A stretch of 64,000 nt of DNA from Acidiferrum sp963764675 (GTDB lineage Bacteria > Acidobacteriota > Terriglobia > Acidiferrales > UBA7541): NCBI GenBank assembly GCA_963764675.1, contig CAVXTQ010000009.1, forward strand, positions 15,738-79,737, written 5' to 3'. The notes below the pieces were generated by a model, which worked only from the letters and a program-made list of their open reading frames with translations, was not told the DNA's origin and did not search any database. Of the stretch, positions 34,931-42,326 are shown piece by piece. Positions within the stretch are counted from its first letter, which is position 1. Every line of letters starts with the position of its first letter. The position numbers were made by a program, and so were the translations under genes.

Positions 34931-36103
34931 ATGAACGACACGATTGCGACGCCAATCAACACAATATCGACCGAGCACAGCACGAGCGCCACAAAGGCAG
35001 GCGTTAGCCCTGGGCAGCCGACTTGGCGGGGCTTCCTCGCAACCTTTGGTCGGCCTTCGTTGCAAGGCCTCATTGTCGCTATCCGCAAGACGCGTGGATT
35101 CTTCGGCCGGCACTGGATCCTGACGGCCTGCGCATGCTCGCTTGCTTTCTTGATCCTTGCGCCGGTTCTACGGCGTGCGAAGGAACAGCCCGCGTCCAGA
35201 CCGTTTATCGACGCGGTGCCGCAAGCCCCGACTGCCCTTCCTGTGGCTAGGCGCAAAGGCTTCGCCAGCAGAGAGATCTCGGCTCCAGCGGCCAGTTCGG
35301 GGGCGAGTCCGATCGACACGCTTCAGGATTCCGCCGTCGTTGAAACTCAAGAGGCCGAGGAAGGGACTACCGGCTCAACGCCTGGCTTCCAGTGGTCCGT
35401 GCCGATGATCGCGCGAACCATCTCCATTGCTCTTGTGGCCAAGGACTTCTCCTCCTCGCGCGCTACTCTGGAGGCGATTCTCGCTCGCCATCACGGATAC
35501 GCTGCCAGTCTCACGGCGAACACGCAGCAGAACGCTGCACGTTCGCTCCAAGCATCGCTCCGCATCCCCGCGCCGGAGGTGGGCGCTGCTCTAGCCGAAC
35601 TCAAATCCCTGGGCCAAGTCCAGAACGAAACTCAAGGCGGAGAGGAAGTCACCCAGCAGCACGCCGACCTCGTGGCCCGCCTGAAGAATTCCAGGGAAAC
35701 GGAGCGCCGCCTCCAGGCAATCCTTGAGCAGCGCACCGGCAAAATCACGGATGTTCTTGCCGTCGAACAGGAGATCGCACGCGTCCGCGGCGAAATCGAG
35801 CAGATGGAAGCCGAGCAGAAATCGCTCGAGCATCGGGTGGACTTTGCCACGGTCGATTTGAGCGTCCTCGAAGAGTACAAGGCCCAGATCGGCTCACCAT
35901 CGCCCTCATTTTCAACTCGCCTCCACAACGCTCTCGTTGGTGGGTACCGCGACGCTCTCGAAACTCTTGCCGGCATCGTTCTTTTCTTTGCCGCGGATGG
36001 CCCTTCCATTTTTCTGTGGCTTGCTTTCCTCTTGCCGGTCATGTGGTTGCTTCGCCGGCGTTGGCTCCGCGAACATGCCGCCGTATCTCCTGCAGGAGTT
36101 TGA
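34931..36103 (+). CDS. DUF4349-domain membrane protein
   Basis: 390 residues. An N-terminal helix (WILTACACSLAFLILAPVL, ~residues 62-80) is followed by an extracytoplasmic region with the DUF4349 core: ISIALVAKDFSSSRATLEAI, HHGYAASLTANTQQ, QASLRIPAPEVGAALAELK, then a coiled coil (~residues 225-300) and a C-terminal transmembrane hairpin (PSIFLWLAFLLPVMWLL). Other acidobacterial versions often follow an anti-sigma zinc-finger gene; here the N-terminus is different and no sigma gene adjoins. Function unknown, probably an envelope sensor. Confidence 0.8.
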   Translation: MNDTIATPINTISTEHSTSATKAGVSPGQPTWRGFLATFGRPSLQGLIVAIRKTRGFFGRHWILTACACSLAFLILAPVLRRAKEQPASRPFIDAVPQAPTALPVARRKGFASREISAPAASSGASPIDTLQDSAVVETQEAEEGTTGSTPGFQWSVPMIARTISIALVAKDFSSSRATLEAILARHHGYAASLTANTQQNAARSLQASLRIPAPEVGAALAELKSLGQVQNETQGGEEVTQQHADLVARLKNSRETERRLQAILEQRTGKITDVLAVEQEIARVRGEIEQMEAEQKSLEHRVDFATVDLSVLEEYKAQIGSPSPSFSTRLHNALVGGYRDALETLAGIVLFFAADGPSIFLWLAFLLPVMWLLRRRWLREHAAVSPAGV

Positions 36104-36130
36104 TTTGCGGCGTTGGCAAATGGAGGCGAG

Positions 36131-36144
36131 CGTTAACGTTAACG
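36131..36144. promoter_or_regulatory. Perfect palindrome, possible enhancer site for the sigma-54 promoter
   Basis: CGTTAACGTTAACG is a 14-base perfect palindrome about 180 bases upstream of the -24/-12 element, within the usual distance for a bacterial enhancer-binding protein. The link is inferred. Confidence 0.35.
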
Positions 36145-36321
36145 GGGTCGATCACATCACCGCTCCTACTCTGTCCATCTCCCAAAGACTGGATGAAACC
36201 TGGTTCTCTCTGTGGAATTCAGTAGACTTTTGTATCTATAGCATCAGCACTTCTTCTCGATGTCGAACCTAACTCCCGTCCTTTCATACGCCTAATCGGA
36301 TTTACAAAACGGGGACATTGC

Positions 36322-36337
36322 TGGCATCCCGTTTGCA
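36322..36337 (+). promoter_or_regulatory. Sigma-54 (-24/-12) promoter
   Basis: TGGCAT-CCCGT-TTGCA matches the sigma-54 consensus TGGCAC-N5-TTGCA at all but one position and keeps the invariant GG-N10-GC spacing. Transcription would begin near 36348-36350. Confidence 0.65.
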
Positions 36338-36347
36338 CTACTCCGGC

Positions 36348-36458
36348 TCAACAAAACAAAGATTGGCTTCCCGGGGTGGCCGGAACCCAACCTCGACTGG
36401 GATTCCGGTTTTGGGGGGTCAGTTCTAGAGAAAGGGGGCTTGCACCAGCCCCCTTTTT
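36348..36458 (+). ncRNA. Candidate sigma-54-dependent structured small RNA
   Basis: The ~110-base transcript predicted from the -24/-12 promoter has no start codon with a ribosome-binding site and no open frame. It contains a strong stem: CCGGAA (36380-36385) with TTCCGG (36403-36408), continued by CCC with GGG across one bulged A, and a 10-base loop. It ends in a perfect terminator (36433-36458). An A-rich, single-stranded 5' end (AACAAAACAAAGA) precedes the stem. A promoter, a fold and a terminator without a gene make a regulatory RNA likely; no known RNA family is recognised. A sigma-54-dependent sRNA precedent is Pxr of Myxococcus. Confidence 0.55.
36433..36458 (+). terminator. Rho-independent terminator of the candidate small RNA
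   Basis: AGGGGGCT and AGCCCCCT pair perfectly around TGCACC, followed by TTTTC. Confidence 0.88.
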
Positions 36459-36495
36459 CATTTCCTCAGTGGTTAGAGTAACTTCCCGCGGGTGA

Positions 36496-36574
36496 GTCTG
36501 AGTTTTACAAGGCGCAGGGCTTCGGTCCTGCGCCGGTACGTCCTCCTGTCTCCAGAAACCACCTCAACTCAGAC
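36496..36574 (+). other. Second folded element with a UUCG tetraloop
   Basis: An outer 9-base stem, GTCTGAGTT (36496-36504) with AACTCAGAC (36566-36574), encloses an inner ~10-base stem, GGCGCAGG with CCTGCGCC (36511-36534), closed by a C-TTCG-G loop. The plus-strand version has the stable UUCG loop. No T-tract follows. It may be an RNA domain, a processed RNA or a palindromic repeat copy. Confidence 0.4.
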
Positions 36575-36650
36575 GGATGGCTCACGCCTTAAATTTTGAT
36601 GGTAGTCGACTATGGAGGAATCCCTCGTGCGGGGCTTCAAATTTGGTCCG

Positions 36651-36686
36651 AAAAAGGTGAGCGGCCGGTGGGGGGACCGGCCGCTC
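36651..36686 (-). terminator. Strong minus-strand terminator downstream of the 33-residue ORF
   Basis: GAGCGGCCGGT and ACCGGCCGCTC are perfect 11-base arms around six G/C bases. On the minus strand the stem is followed by ACCTTTTT. It lies 35 bases after the stop of the small ORF at 36721. Confidence 0.75.
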
Positions 36687-36720
36687 GGGCGTGGGGAATG
36701 GAGGGTACCGTGGCCTGAAG

Positions 36721-36822
36721 TCAGCTCGCTTCTTCTTCGTCCCTAATTGGGCAGGGAGCAGGCCGTTCCGCTGCGCTCGCGAGCAGCAGTACGACGCACA
36801 GGAGCAAACACCCGATAACCAT
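36721..36822 (-). CDS. Candidate 33-residue hydrophobic small protein
   Basis: ATG at 36822, preceded by GGAG at nine bases, encodes 33 residues: a hydrophobic N-terminal half (MVIGCLLLCVVLLLASAAE) and a charged tail (RPAPCPIRDEEEAS). This looks like a single-span or secreted small protein. A strong terminator follows on the same strand, supporting a real transcript. It lies ~175 bases downstream of the AraC-type gene on the same strand. No homologue is recognised, and short ORFs arise by chance, so this is tentative. Confidence 0.4.
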   Translation of the reverse strand: MVIGCLLLCVVLLLASAAERPAPCPIRDEEEAS

Positions 36823-36985
36823 CCGAATGGCTCCAAGAATCGAACTTACTTCCGATCACTTTGGACATTCTGGGGTCCCCCGCTGTTTGCGTCGATAGTC
36901 CGCCGGGTTCATTTATTGCAGTACTTTCAGGCATTCAACGGGTAGTCCTTCCGGTACCTAAGTACTCGCCCGCGATTTCCAGACG

Positions 36986-37015
36986 AGGCCCGGATTCTAC
37001 CGGGGCCTGTTTTTT
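36986..37015 (+). terminator. Terminator-like hairpin at the end of the AraC-type gene
   Basis: AGGCCCGG and CCGGGGCCT pair with one bulged G around ATTCTA and are followed by GTTTTTT on the plus strand. It overlaps the AraC stop codon. The T-tract orientation implies a plus-strand transcript ending here, although no plus-strand gene precedes it. Confidence 0.5.
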
Positions 37016-37930
37016 CGCAAACGGTATTCCCGCGGGGAGCAGCCGAAGCTACGACGGAAGAGTCCACTGAAGGAAGAGATGCTCTCGAAGCCGACTTCCA
37101 GACAAATGTCGGTCACGCTCTGATCGCCGCGCTCCAGGAGCCGCTGGGCATTTGCCAGCCGCTTGCGTTGCAGGTACTGATTTGGAGTCTCGCGAAAGAC
37201 CTCGCAAAAAAGCCGGTGAAAATGGTACGGCGAAAGACAAGCTTCACTGGCTACTTCGGCCAGATCGCACATGGGCTCCAAAGAAGGAGTCCATATAGTC
37301 TTTGCCTCGCAGCAGACGCCGGTAAAGTTCCCGGCGCGTCGAAGGCTTTTTCGCTGAAATTTTCGCGGCTTGCTTGTGCGCTTCGTCGCGAACTTGGTGC
37401 AGGCCCGCGGCGGCCTCGAGGAATTGATCCTCAAGCCAAGCCTGGGTTGCGGAACCCTCGGTGAGCCGTGCATACATTCTCTGAAGGACAGGGCTCACGA
37501 TGGAATCGTGAGCGTGCAAGGCCTCATGGAATTCGACGGGCAGGTTCGCGCGGACGGGCTCCGTGCCATCGAGGGGATCGTCCAGCAGGAACGTGGGATT
37601 CGTGCTTTCCACCCGACAGGCGTCCTCGACGAGCCCGCGCCGGAAGAACAAACAAAACGTTTCCACGGTCTCGCGCGAATCAATTGTCAGCGAGTACGAC
37701 CGGCCCGAGTTCAAGATCAGGTAGCTGCCGGTATCGACCAGCCGCTCGGCGTCGCTGGTGGCCCACGATGCGGAGCCGCGCACGACGGATTTGATCGACA
37801 GCGGTCCGGGAAAATCCGCGACGTGGTGCTGCTTCGCTTTGCCCCGCAGGATCGCGTTTCTGAGACCCAGAAAGGAAGCCGGCGGGTTAATGACCACGCC
37901 CAGGTCCGGTTTTCGTTGCGGCAAGTTCAT
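36997..37930 (-). pseudogene. AraC-family transcriptional regulator, split by a one-base frameshift
   Basis: The N-terminal part (ATG 37930, MNLPQRKPDLGVVINPPASF...) carries a ligand-binding-like domain and continues to GKDYMDSFF near 37275. The C-terminal part, in another frame, starts EPMCDLAEVASEACLSPYHF and holds the double helix-turn-helix (HRLFCEVFRETPNQYLQ, VTDICLEVGFESISSFSGLF, FGCSPREYR). Removing one T from TTCTTTGGAGCCC would join them as DSFLEPMCDLAEVA. It diverges from the VOC gene across 150 bases and probably controls it. Either a fresh pseudogene or a sequence error. Confidence 0.85.
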
Positions 37931-38080
37931 CTGCGGACTCGATCTACCCGAAAAGCGGCGAAACAACGCCGAAGTCTAGCACGTCCATCGCTGCGCTGTT
38001 TCTCGGGTGCGCGTGCCGAGGTACACTCATGCCGCGACACGCTATTTAGAGCAGAAGCCTGCGAGTTACAGGAGGGTCGG

Positions 38081-38455
38081 ATGCTAGGTTCCATGAAAAT
38101 CGTCTCCTTTGTGCCCGTCAAAGACGCCAAGAAGGCCCGAGCGTTTTACGAGGGCGTATTGGGGCTGCGCTTCGTCAGTGAGGACCACTTCGCTCTGGTG
38201 CTCGACGCCAACGGCATAATGGTGCGCTTAACCAACGTCCCGAACTTCAAGCCCCAGGAGTTCACCATCGTTGGCTGGGAAGTCTCCGACATCGCAAAAA
38301 CGGTTTCGGGCCTGCGCGAAAAAGGAGTGCAGTTCCAAAGCTACGGCTTGCCCGGACAAGACGCACAAGGAATATGGTCCGCGCCAAGCGGTGCCAAAGT
38401 GGCGTGGTTCAAAGACCCTGACGGCAACGTGCTTAGCCTTACCCAATTCGCCTAG
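38081..38455 (+). CDS. VOC (glyoxalase) family protein
   Basis: A 124-residue protein with AGGAGGG directly before the ATG. It is one glyoxalase fold: KIVSFVPVKDAKKARAFYEG, VLGLRFVSEDHFALVLDANG, EFTIVGWEVSDIAKTVSGLR and AWFKDPDGNVLSLTQF. Members include glyoxalases, dioxygenases and resistance proteins; the active-site set here does not decide. It is divergently placed next to the AraC-type regulator, suggesting a substrate-induced pair. Confidence 0.88.
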   Translation: MLGSMKIVSFVPVKDAKKARAFYEGVLGLRFVSEDHFALVLDANGIMVRLTNVPNFKPQEFTIVGWEVSDIAKTVSGLREKGVQFQSYGLPGQDAQGIWSAPSGAKVAWFKDPDGNVLSLTQFA

Positions 38456-38615
38456 AACTCTCCCGATCAATCGGCAACGTTTCGGCTACGGCGTCGCGTA
38501 CATGCGAGAAGCTAGGGCAGCTCGCGGAGGCTGGGCGCCAGAGCCAGATCTCGCCTACAACGAGGGTAGCGATGCCCTACATTCGCGTTCGGGAGTGCGG
38601 TATCCTCATACGCTT

Positions 38616-39894
38616 ATGCATGACTTGAACTATTTTCGCGAGCATTTGGATGTGTTTGCCGAGATGGCCGACGAAGCGGGGGGCGAAGCTCGACCTCGAC
38701 GCGTTTCGCTCGCTCGACAAGGAACGGCGGGAGCTGATTACGGCGACCGAGCAGCTGAAGGCGCAGCGGAACAAGGCTAGCGAGGAGATTGCGCGGCTGA
38801 AGAAGGAAAAACAGAACGCGGATGCGTTGATCGCGGAGATGAAGCAGGTCGCAGAGCGAATCAAGCAGGGCGACGAACGAATCGCGCAACTGGATGCGAC
38901 GCAGCGGGACTTATTGCTGACGATACCGAATGTGCCGCACTCGTCGGTGCCGGTGGGGCACAGCGCGGAGGAGAACGTCGAGGTGCGACGCTGGGGTACG
39001 CCGCCCAAGTTTGATTTTGCCGCGAAACCGCATTGGGAAGTCGGTGAGCGTGCCGGGATTCTCGATCTTGGTGCGGCGACGAAGATTACCGGCGCGCGCT
39101 TTGCGGTGTACAAGAGTTGGGGAGCGCGGCTGGAGCGGGCGCTGGCGAATTTTTTTCTGGATGTGCACACCCGCGAGCATGGGTACACGGAAATCCTGCC
39201 GCCGTTTCTGGTGAATACGGCGTCGCTGATGGCCGCGGGGCAATTGCCGAAGTTTGCGGCCGATCTTTTCAAGCTGGAGGGTACGGACTTCTGGCTCACG
39301 CCGACATCGGAAGTGGAGCTGCACAACCTGCATCGCGATGAGACCCTTCCCGAAGACCGCCTGCCCATCAAAGTCACCGCGTGGACAGCCTGCTTTCGCT
39401 CTGAGGCCGGAGCAGCTGGAAAAGATACGCGCGGCATTCTGCGGCAGCACCAGTTTCAAAAAGTTGAGCTGTTCAAGTTTACGCATCCCGAGAAGAGCTA
39501 CGAAGAGCACGAAGCGCTGACGCGAAATGCCGAGATGATCGTGCAGAAGCTTGGGCTGCATTACCGCACGATGCTGCTCTGCAGCGGCGACATGGGATTT
39601 GCTTCCGCGAAAACCTATGACATTGAGGTGTGGCTGCCCTCGGGTAATGAGTTCCGCGAAATTTCTTCGTGCTCGAACTGCGAAGCGTTCCAGGCGCGTC
39701 GCGCGGGGATTCGCTTCAAGCCTAAGGGCGGAGGGAAGAGCGACTTCGTGCACACTTTGAACGGATCGGGCCTGGCTGTGGGGCGCACATGGATTGCCAT
39801 TGTCGAAAATTATCAACAGGCAGACGGATCGATCGTGATCCCTGACGTTTTGCGTCCATATATGGGCATCGATAGAATCCCGGCGGGAGCCTAA
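38616..39894 (+). CDS. serS: Seryl-tRNA synthetase, with an apparent one-base frameshift near the N-terminus
   Basis: Charges tRNA-Ser (and tRNA-Sec) with serine. The true start is ATG 38616 (MHDLNYFREHLDVFAEMADE); after ~20 codons the frame changes at a run of six G (38681-38686). With five G the text reads EMADEAGAKLDLDAFRSLDK without a break. Beyond the shift everything is canonical: the N-terminal coiled coil (LKAQRNKASEEIARLKKEKQ), class-II motif 2 (FRSEAGAAGKDTRGILRQHQ), PSGNEFREISSCSNCEAFQA and motif 3 (NGSGLAVGRTWIAIVENYQ). Being essential and otherwise perfect, this is probably a base-calling error. A frame starting at 38650 would lack the conserved first helix. Confidence 0.93.
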
Positions 39895-40352
39895 AGAGTT
39901 GAAGCGGGAGAGGCTAACGCGCCCTTCGCGACTCAGGGTGAAGAGACGCTGAGGGCGCTGAGGTGCGCTCAGAAGAGAAGAGCGGAAAAGGCTTAACACA
40001 GAGGACACGAAGTCAGGAACACCCTTGGAGGCTCAGGGTAAACAGAGGGCGCGGGGGAAGAGACTTTGCGAGGTTTGGGAGCAGTACTAGTCCTGCGATT
40101 TGATTTTTCCCACAACACATTATAAACACGAGGGTTACCGGATTCCTCGGCCGATTCGATGGCAGAACGAAGACCTTTTAGGTCGCGCAAACTATTGAAT
40201 TTGCACCTGTTTGCTTGACTCGCCCTTTTCGGGTTGCATACACTCGGCGTGCCGCTATTTGCGTTGTTTATAGTGTGCAGAGGCTACAAAGCTTCTGAGC
40301 CTGCGGCGAACGCCTTGACCCGATAGGGTAGGGTCACGATTGACGAAATTCG
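39895..40352. other. 458-base gene-free region
   Basis: No coding gene is supported. The first ~180 bases are purine-rich with repeated short words (CGCTGAGG, CTCAGGGT, ACAGAGG), including TTAACACAGAGGACACGAAG, which looks like a common dispersed intergenic motif. The right half is more AT-rich and carries a likely promoter for the next gene. Confidence 0.5.
40215..40244 (+). promoter_or_regulatory. Candidate sigma-70 promoter
   Basis: TTGACT (40215-40220), an 18-base spacer and TACACT (40239-40244). This gives a leader of roughly 100 bases before the ATG at 40353. Confidence 0.5.
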
Positions 40353-40670
40353 ATGAGCTTTATTTCCCGCGTGTTGCGATTTCTGTTCTGGCTGCTGGTC
40401 TTGTCCTGGAGCGTGTCGCTCCTGCGTCGTGCAGTGGCGTGGATGTTGCGGGGTGCCGCGACGGCCCAGCCTCAGACGACGGATGCGGCAGTCGAGCCTG
40501 ACGCGGCAGGAACGGGGCGGCGGCTGGTTCGCGACCCGGTCTGTGGAGTTCATGTGGCGGAGGTCTTGTCGATTCCGCTGCGTGATGGCACCGAGACTTT
40601 GCACTTTTGCTCCGTCGCCTGCAGGGACCAGTACGTAAACGGCGGAAAGAAGTTAGCGGCAAATGGTTAG
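40353..40670 (+). CDS. Small membrane-anchored protein with a YHS/TRASH-like cysteine motif
   Basis: 105 residues: an N-terminal hydrophobic helix (VLRFLFWLLVLSWSVSLL), a short linker, then RDPVCGVHVAEVLSIPL and LHFCSVACRDQYV. The spacing of the cysteines (DPVCG ... FCSVAC) resembles the YHS/TRASH metal-binding fold found in metal-handling proteins. It probably exposes a small zinc or heavy-metal-binding domain at the membrane. It precedes gdhA by ~120 bases with no terminator between. Confidence 0.7.
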   Translation: MSFISRVLRFLFWLLVLSWSVSLLRRAVAWMLRGAATAQPQTTDAAVEPDAAGTGRRLVRDPVCGVHVAEVLSIPLRDGTETLHFCSVACRDQYVNGGKKLAANG

Positions 40671-40742
40671 AGGCAGCACCGCCGATTCCCCGGTGACCAA
40701 GTTTAGATTTTAGTTGTTGGGCCAAGTGATGTAAGAGAACCA

Positions 40743-40763
40743 CACTCGAGCGAAGTTCGAGTG
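40743..40763. promoter_or_regulatory. Inverted repeat in the gdhA leader
   Basis: CACTCGA and TCGAGTG are perfect 7-base arms around GCGAAGT, 31 bases before the gdhA start. This could be an operator or a small RNA hairpin. Confidence 0.4.
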
Positions 40764-40793
40764 ATGTTGCGTAGAGGAAAGGACCGAAAGCCC

Positions 40794-42095
40794 ATGGCCA
40801 CGGTCGCCAAGCCCACAATGCCCCCGATGATTCCGCGGATAGCGCCGCGCGAGGACCTGAATCCGTTCCGCATCGCGCAAATTCAATTCGATATGGCGGC
40901 GGAGTTTCTGAAACTCGATCCCGGCCTGCGGCAGATCTTGCGCACGCCCAAGCGCGTGCTCGAAGTGTCGATCCCGACGAAGATGGACAACGGCCAGGTG
41001 AAAGTGCTGACCGGGTACCGCGTGCAGCACAACGTGGCGCGTGGGCCGGGCAAAGGTGGCATCCGTTTTCATCCCAATGTGACGCTCGACGAGATCAAGG
41101 CGCTGGCCACGTGGATGACGTGGAAAACGGCGATGGTGAATTTGCCGCTGGGCGGGGCGAACGGCGGCATCATCTGCGACCCGAAGCGCATGTCCAAGAG
41201 CGAACTGGAACGCATGACGCGGCGGTATGCCAGCGAAATTCTGCCCATCATCGGGCCAGACCAGGATATTCCCGCGCCGGACGTGTACACCGATGCGCAG
41301 ACGATGGCGTGGATCATGGACACGTACTCGATGACGGTGGGGCACTCGGTGCAGGGTGTGGTCACCGGCAAACCGCAATCGATCGGCGGAACGGTGGGAC
41401 GCGACGAAGCGACCGCACGAGGGCTGGTCGCGATCGTGGAAGAGGCGTGCAAGCTGAAAAAGATTTCGCTGCGGGGAGCGACGGTTGCGATTCAGGGCTT
41501 TGGAAGCACCGGGGCCACGACGGCGCGCATTTTTGCGGAGAAGAAGGCGAAGATCGTGGCCATCAGCGACACGCGCGGAGGCGTGACGAATTCGCGCGGT
41601 ATCGATCCGCTCAAAGCGATTCGTTACAAGGAACGCGCCGCGACCGTGGTGGGCATGCCGGGCGCCTCACGGATTTCGCACGATGAATTGATGACCATGA
41701 AGTGCGACATCTTGGTGCCGGCGGCTCTGGAGAGTGTCATCACGCTGCATAACGCGGAAGCGATCAAATCTCGCATTGTGGCGGAAGCGGCCAATGGCCC
41801 GACAACGCCGCACGCCGACGAAATTTTGGCGCGCCGCGGAATTACGGTGCTGCCGGATATTCTGGCGAACGCCGGGGGCGTCACCGCGAGTTACTTCGAG
41901 TGGGTGCAGAATCAGCAAGGTCTGATGTGGGACGCCGAAGAAGTGAGTGTGCGCTTGCAAAAGACGATGGTGCGCTCGTTCCACGAAATGGTGGACACGA
42001 TGCGCAAGCATCACGTTCCGCCGCGCGCGGGCGCGATGATTCTCGCCGTCGGGCGCGTCGCCGAAGCCCTGCTCGTTCGAGGTCTCTTCCCGTAA
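40794..42095 (+). CDS. gdhA: Glutamate dehydrogenase (Glu/Leu/Phe/Val family)
   Basis: 433 residues starting at ATG 40794 after GAGGAAAGG. It interconverts glutamate and 2-oxoglutarate plus ammonia. Signatures: YRVQHNVARGPGKGGIRFHP, catalytic-lysine region MTWKTAMVNLPLGGANGGI, PAPDVYTDAQTMAWIMDTYS, the Rossmann motif VAIQGFGSTGATTARIF and ILANAGGVTASYFEWVQNQQ. The length suits the hexameric class used by many soil bacteria. Leucine dehydrogenase is unlikely because it is shorter (about 365). Confidence 0.93.
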   Translation: MATVAKPTMPPMIPRIAPREDLNPFRIAQIQFDMAAEFLKLDPGLRQILRTPKRVLEVSIPTKMDNGQVKVLTGYRVQHNVARGPGKGGIRFHPNVTLDEIKALATWMTWKTAMVNLPLGGANGGIICDPKRMSKSELERMTRRYASEILPIIGPDQDIPAPDVYTDAQTMAWIMDTYSMTVGHSVQGVVTGKPQSIGGTVGRDEATARGLVAIVEEACKLKKISLRGATVAIQGFGSTGATTARIFAEKKAKIVAISDTRGGVTNSRGIDPLKAIRYKERAATVVGMPGASRISHDELMTMKCDILVPAALESVITLHNAEAIKSRIVAEAANGPTTPHADEILARRGITVLPDILANAGGVTASYFEWVQNQQGLMWDAEEVSVRLQKTMVRSFHEMVDTMRKHHVPPRAGAMILAVGRVAEALLVRGLFP

Positions 42096-42182
42096 ACCAC
42101 AGCGGCGGACGCGAGCCATTTGCGCCGCCCGCTTTCACCAAAGTTTTTCTTGCGCTGAAGAAAGAAAGGCGCGTACATTCGC

Positions 42183-42226
42183 AAGTGCCGGTACGTTCCG
42201 CTCGCGGGGCGTCACCGGCACTTTTC
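42183..42226 (+). terminator. Rho-independent terminator after gdhA
   Basis: AAGTGCCGGT (42183-42192) and ACCGGCACTT (42214-42223) are perfect 10-base arms with an inner GC-rich stem-loop, followed by TTC. It lies ~100 bases before thiD and shows no TPP-riboswitch sequence. Confidence 0.7.
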
Positions 42227-42326
42227 ACTTGGTGCGGGCACCGAACACTTTTACTTCTACCGCGGCAGCAGGAGAGATCACTCGGGAGAAGAAGCGCGAA
42301 GTTTTTCGGACAAAAAGCAAGAAATC

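Larger units (their letters stand above)
36104..36720. other. 617-base gene-free region rich in regulatory and RNA structures
   Basis: No protein gene is supported. It holds a 14-base palindrome (36131), a sigma-54-type promoter (36322), a folded RNA with terminator (to 36458), a second folded element (36496-36574) and a minus-strand terminator (36651-36686), each listed separately. The rest, 36145-36320, shows nothing I recognise. Confidence 0.6.

Noticed and set aside
36823..36960. GEMM (cyclic-di-GMP) riboswitch-like word GACGCAAACAGCGGGGGACC on the minus strand before the small ORF
   Set aside because: Only one half resembles the GEMM P2 segment; the obligatory GGCAAACC-type half and tetraloop receptor are absent.
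39993..40190. 65-codon minus-strand frame after serS
   Set aside because: It starts at TTG without a ribosome-binding site and has no conserved-looking or hydrophobic segment.
42096..42326. TPP riboswitch before thiD (also looked for before thiE)
   Set aside because: None of the conserved CUGAGA or ACCUGAUCUGG segments is present; the strong hairpin is a terminator of gdhA.
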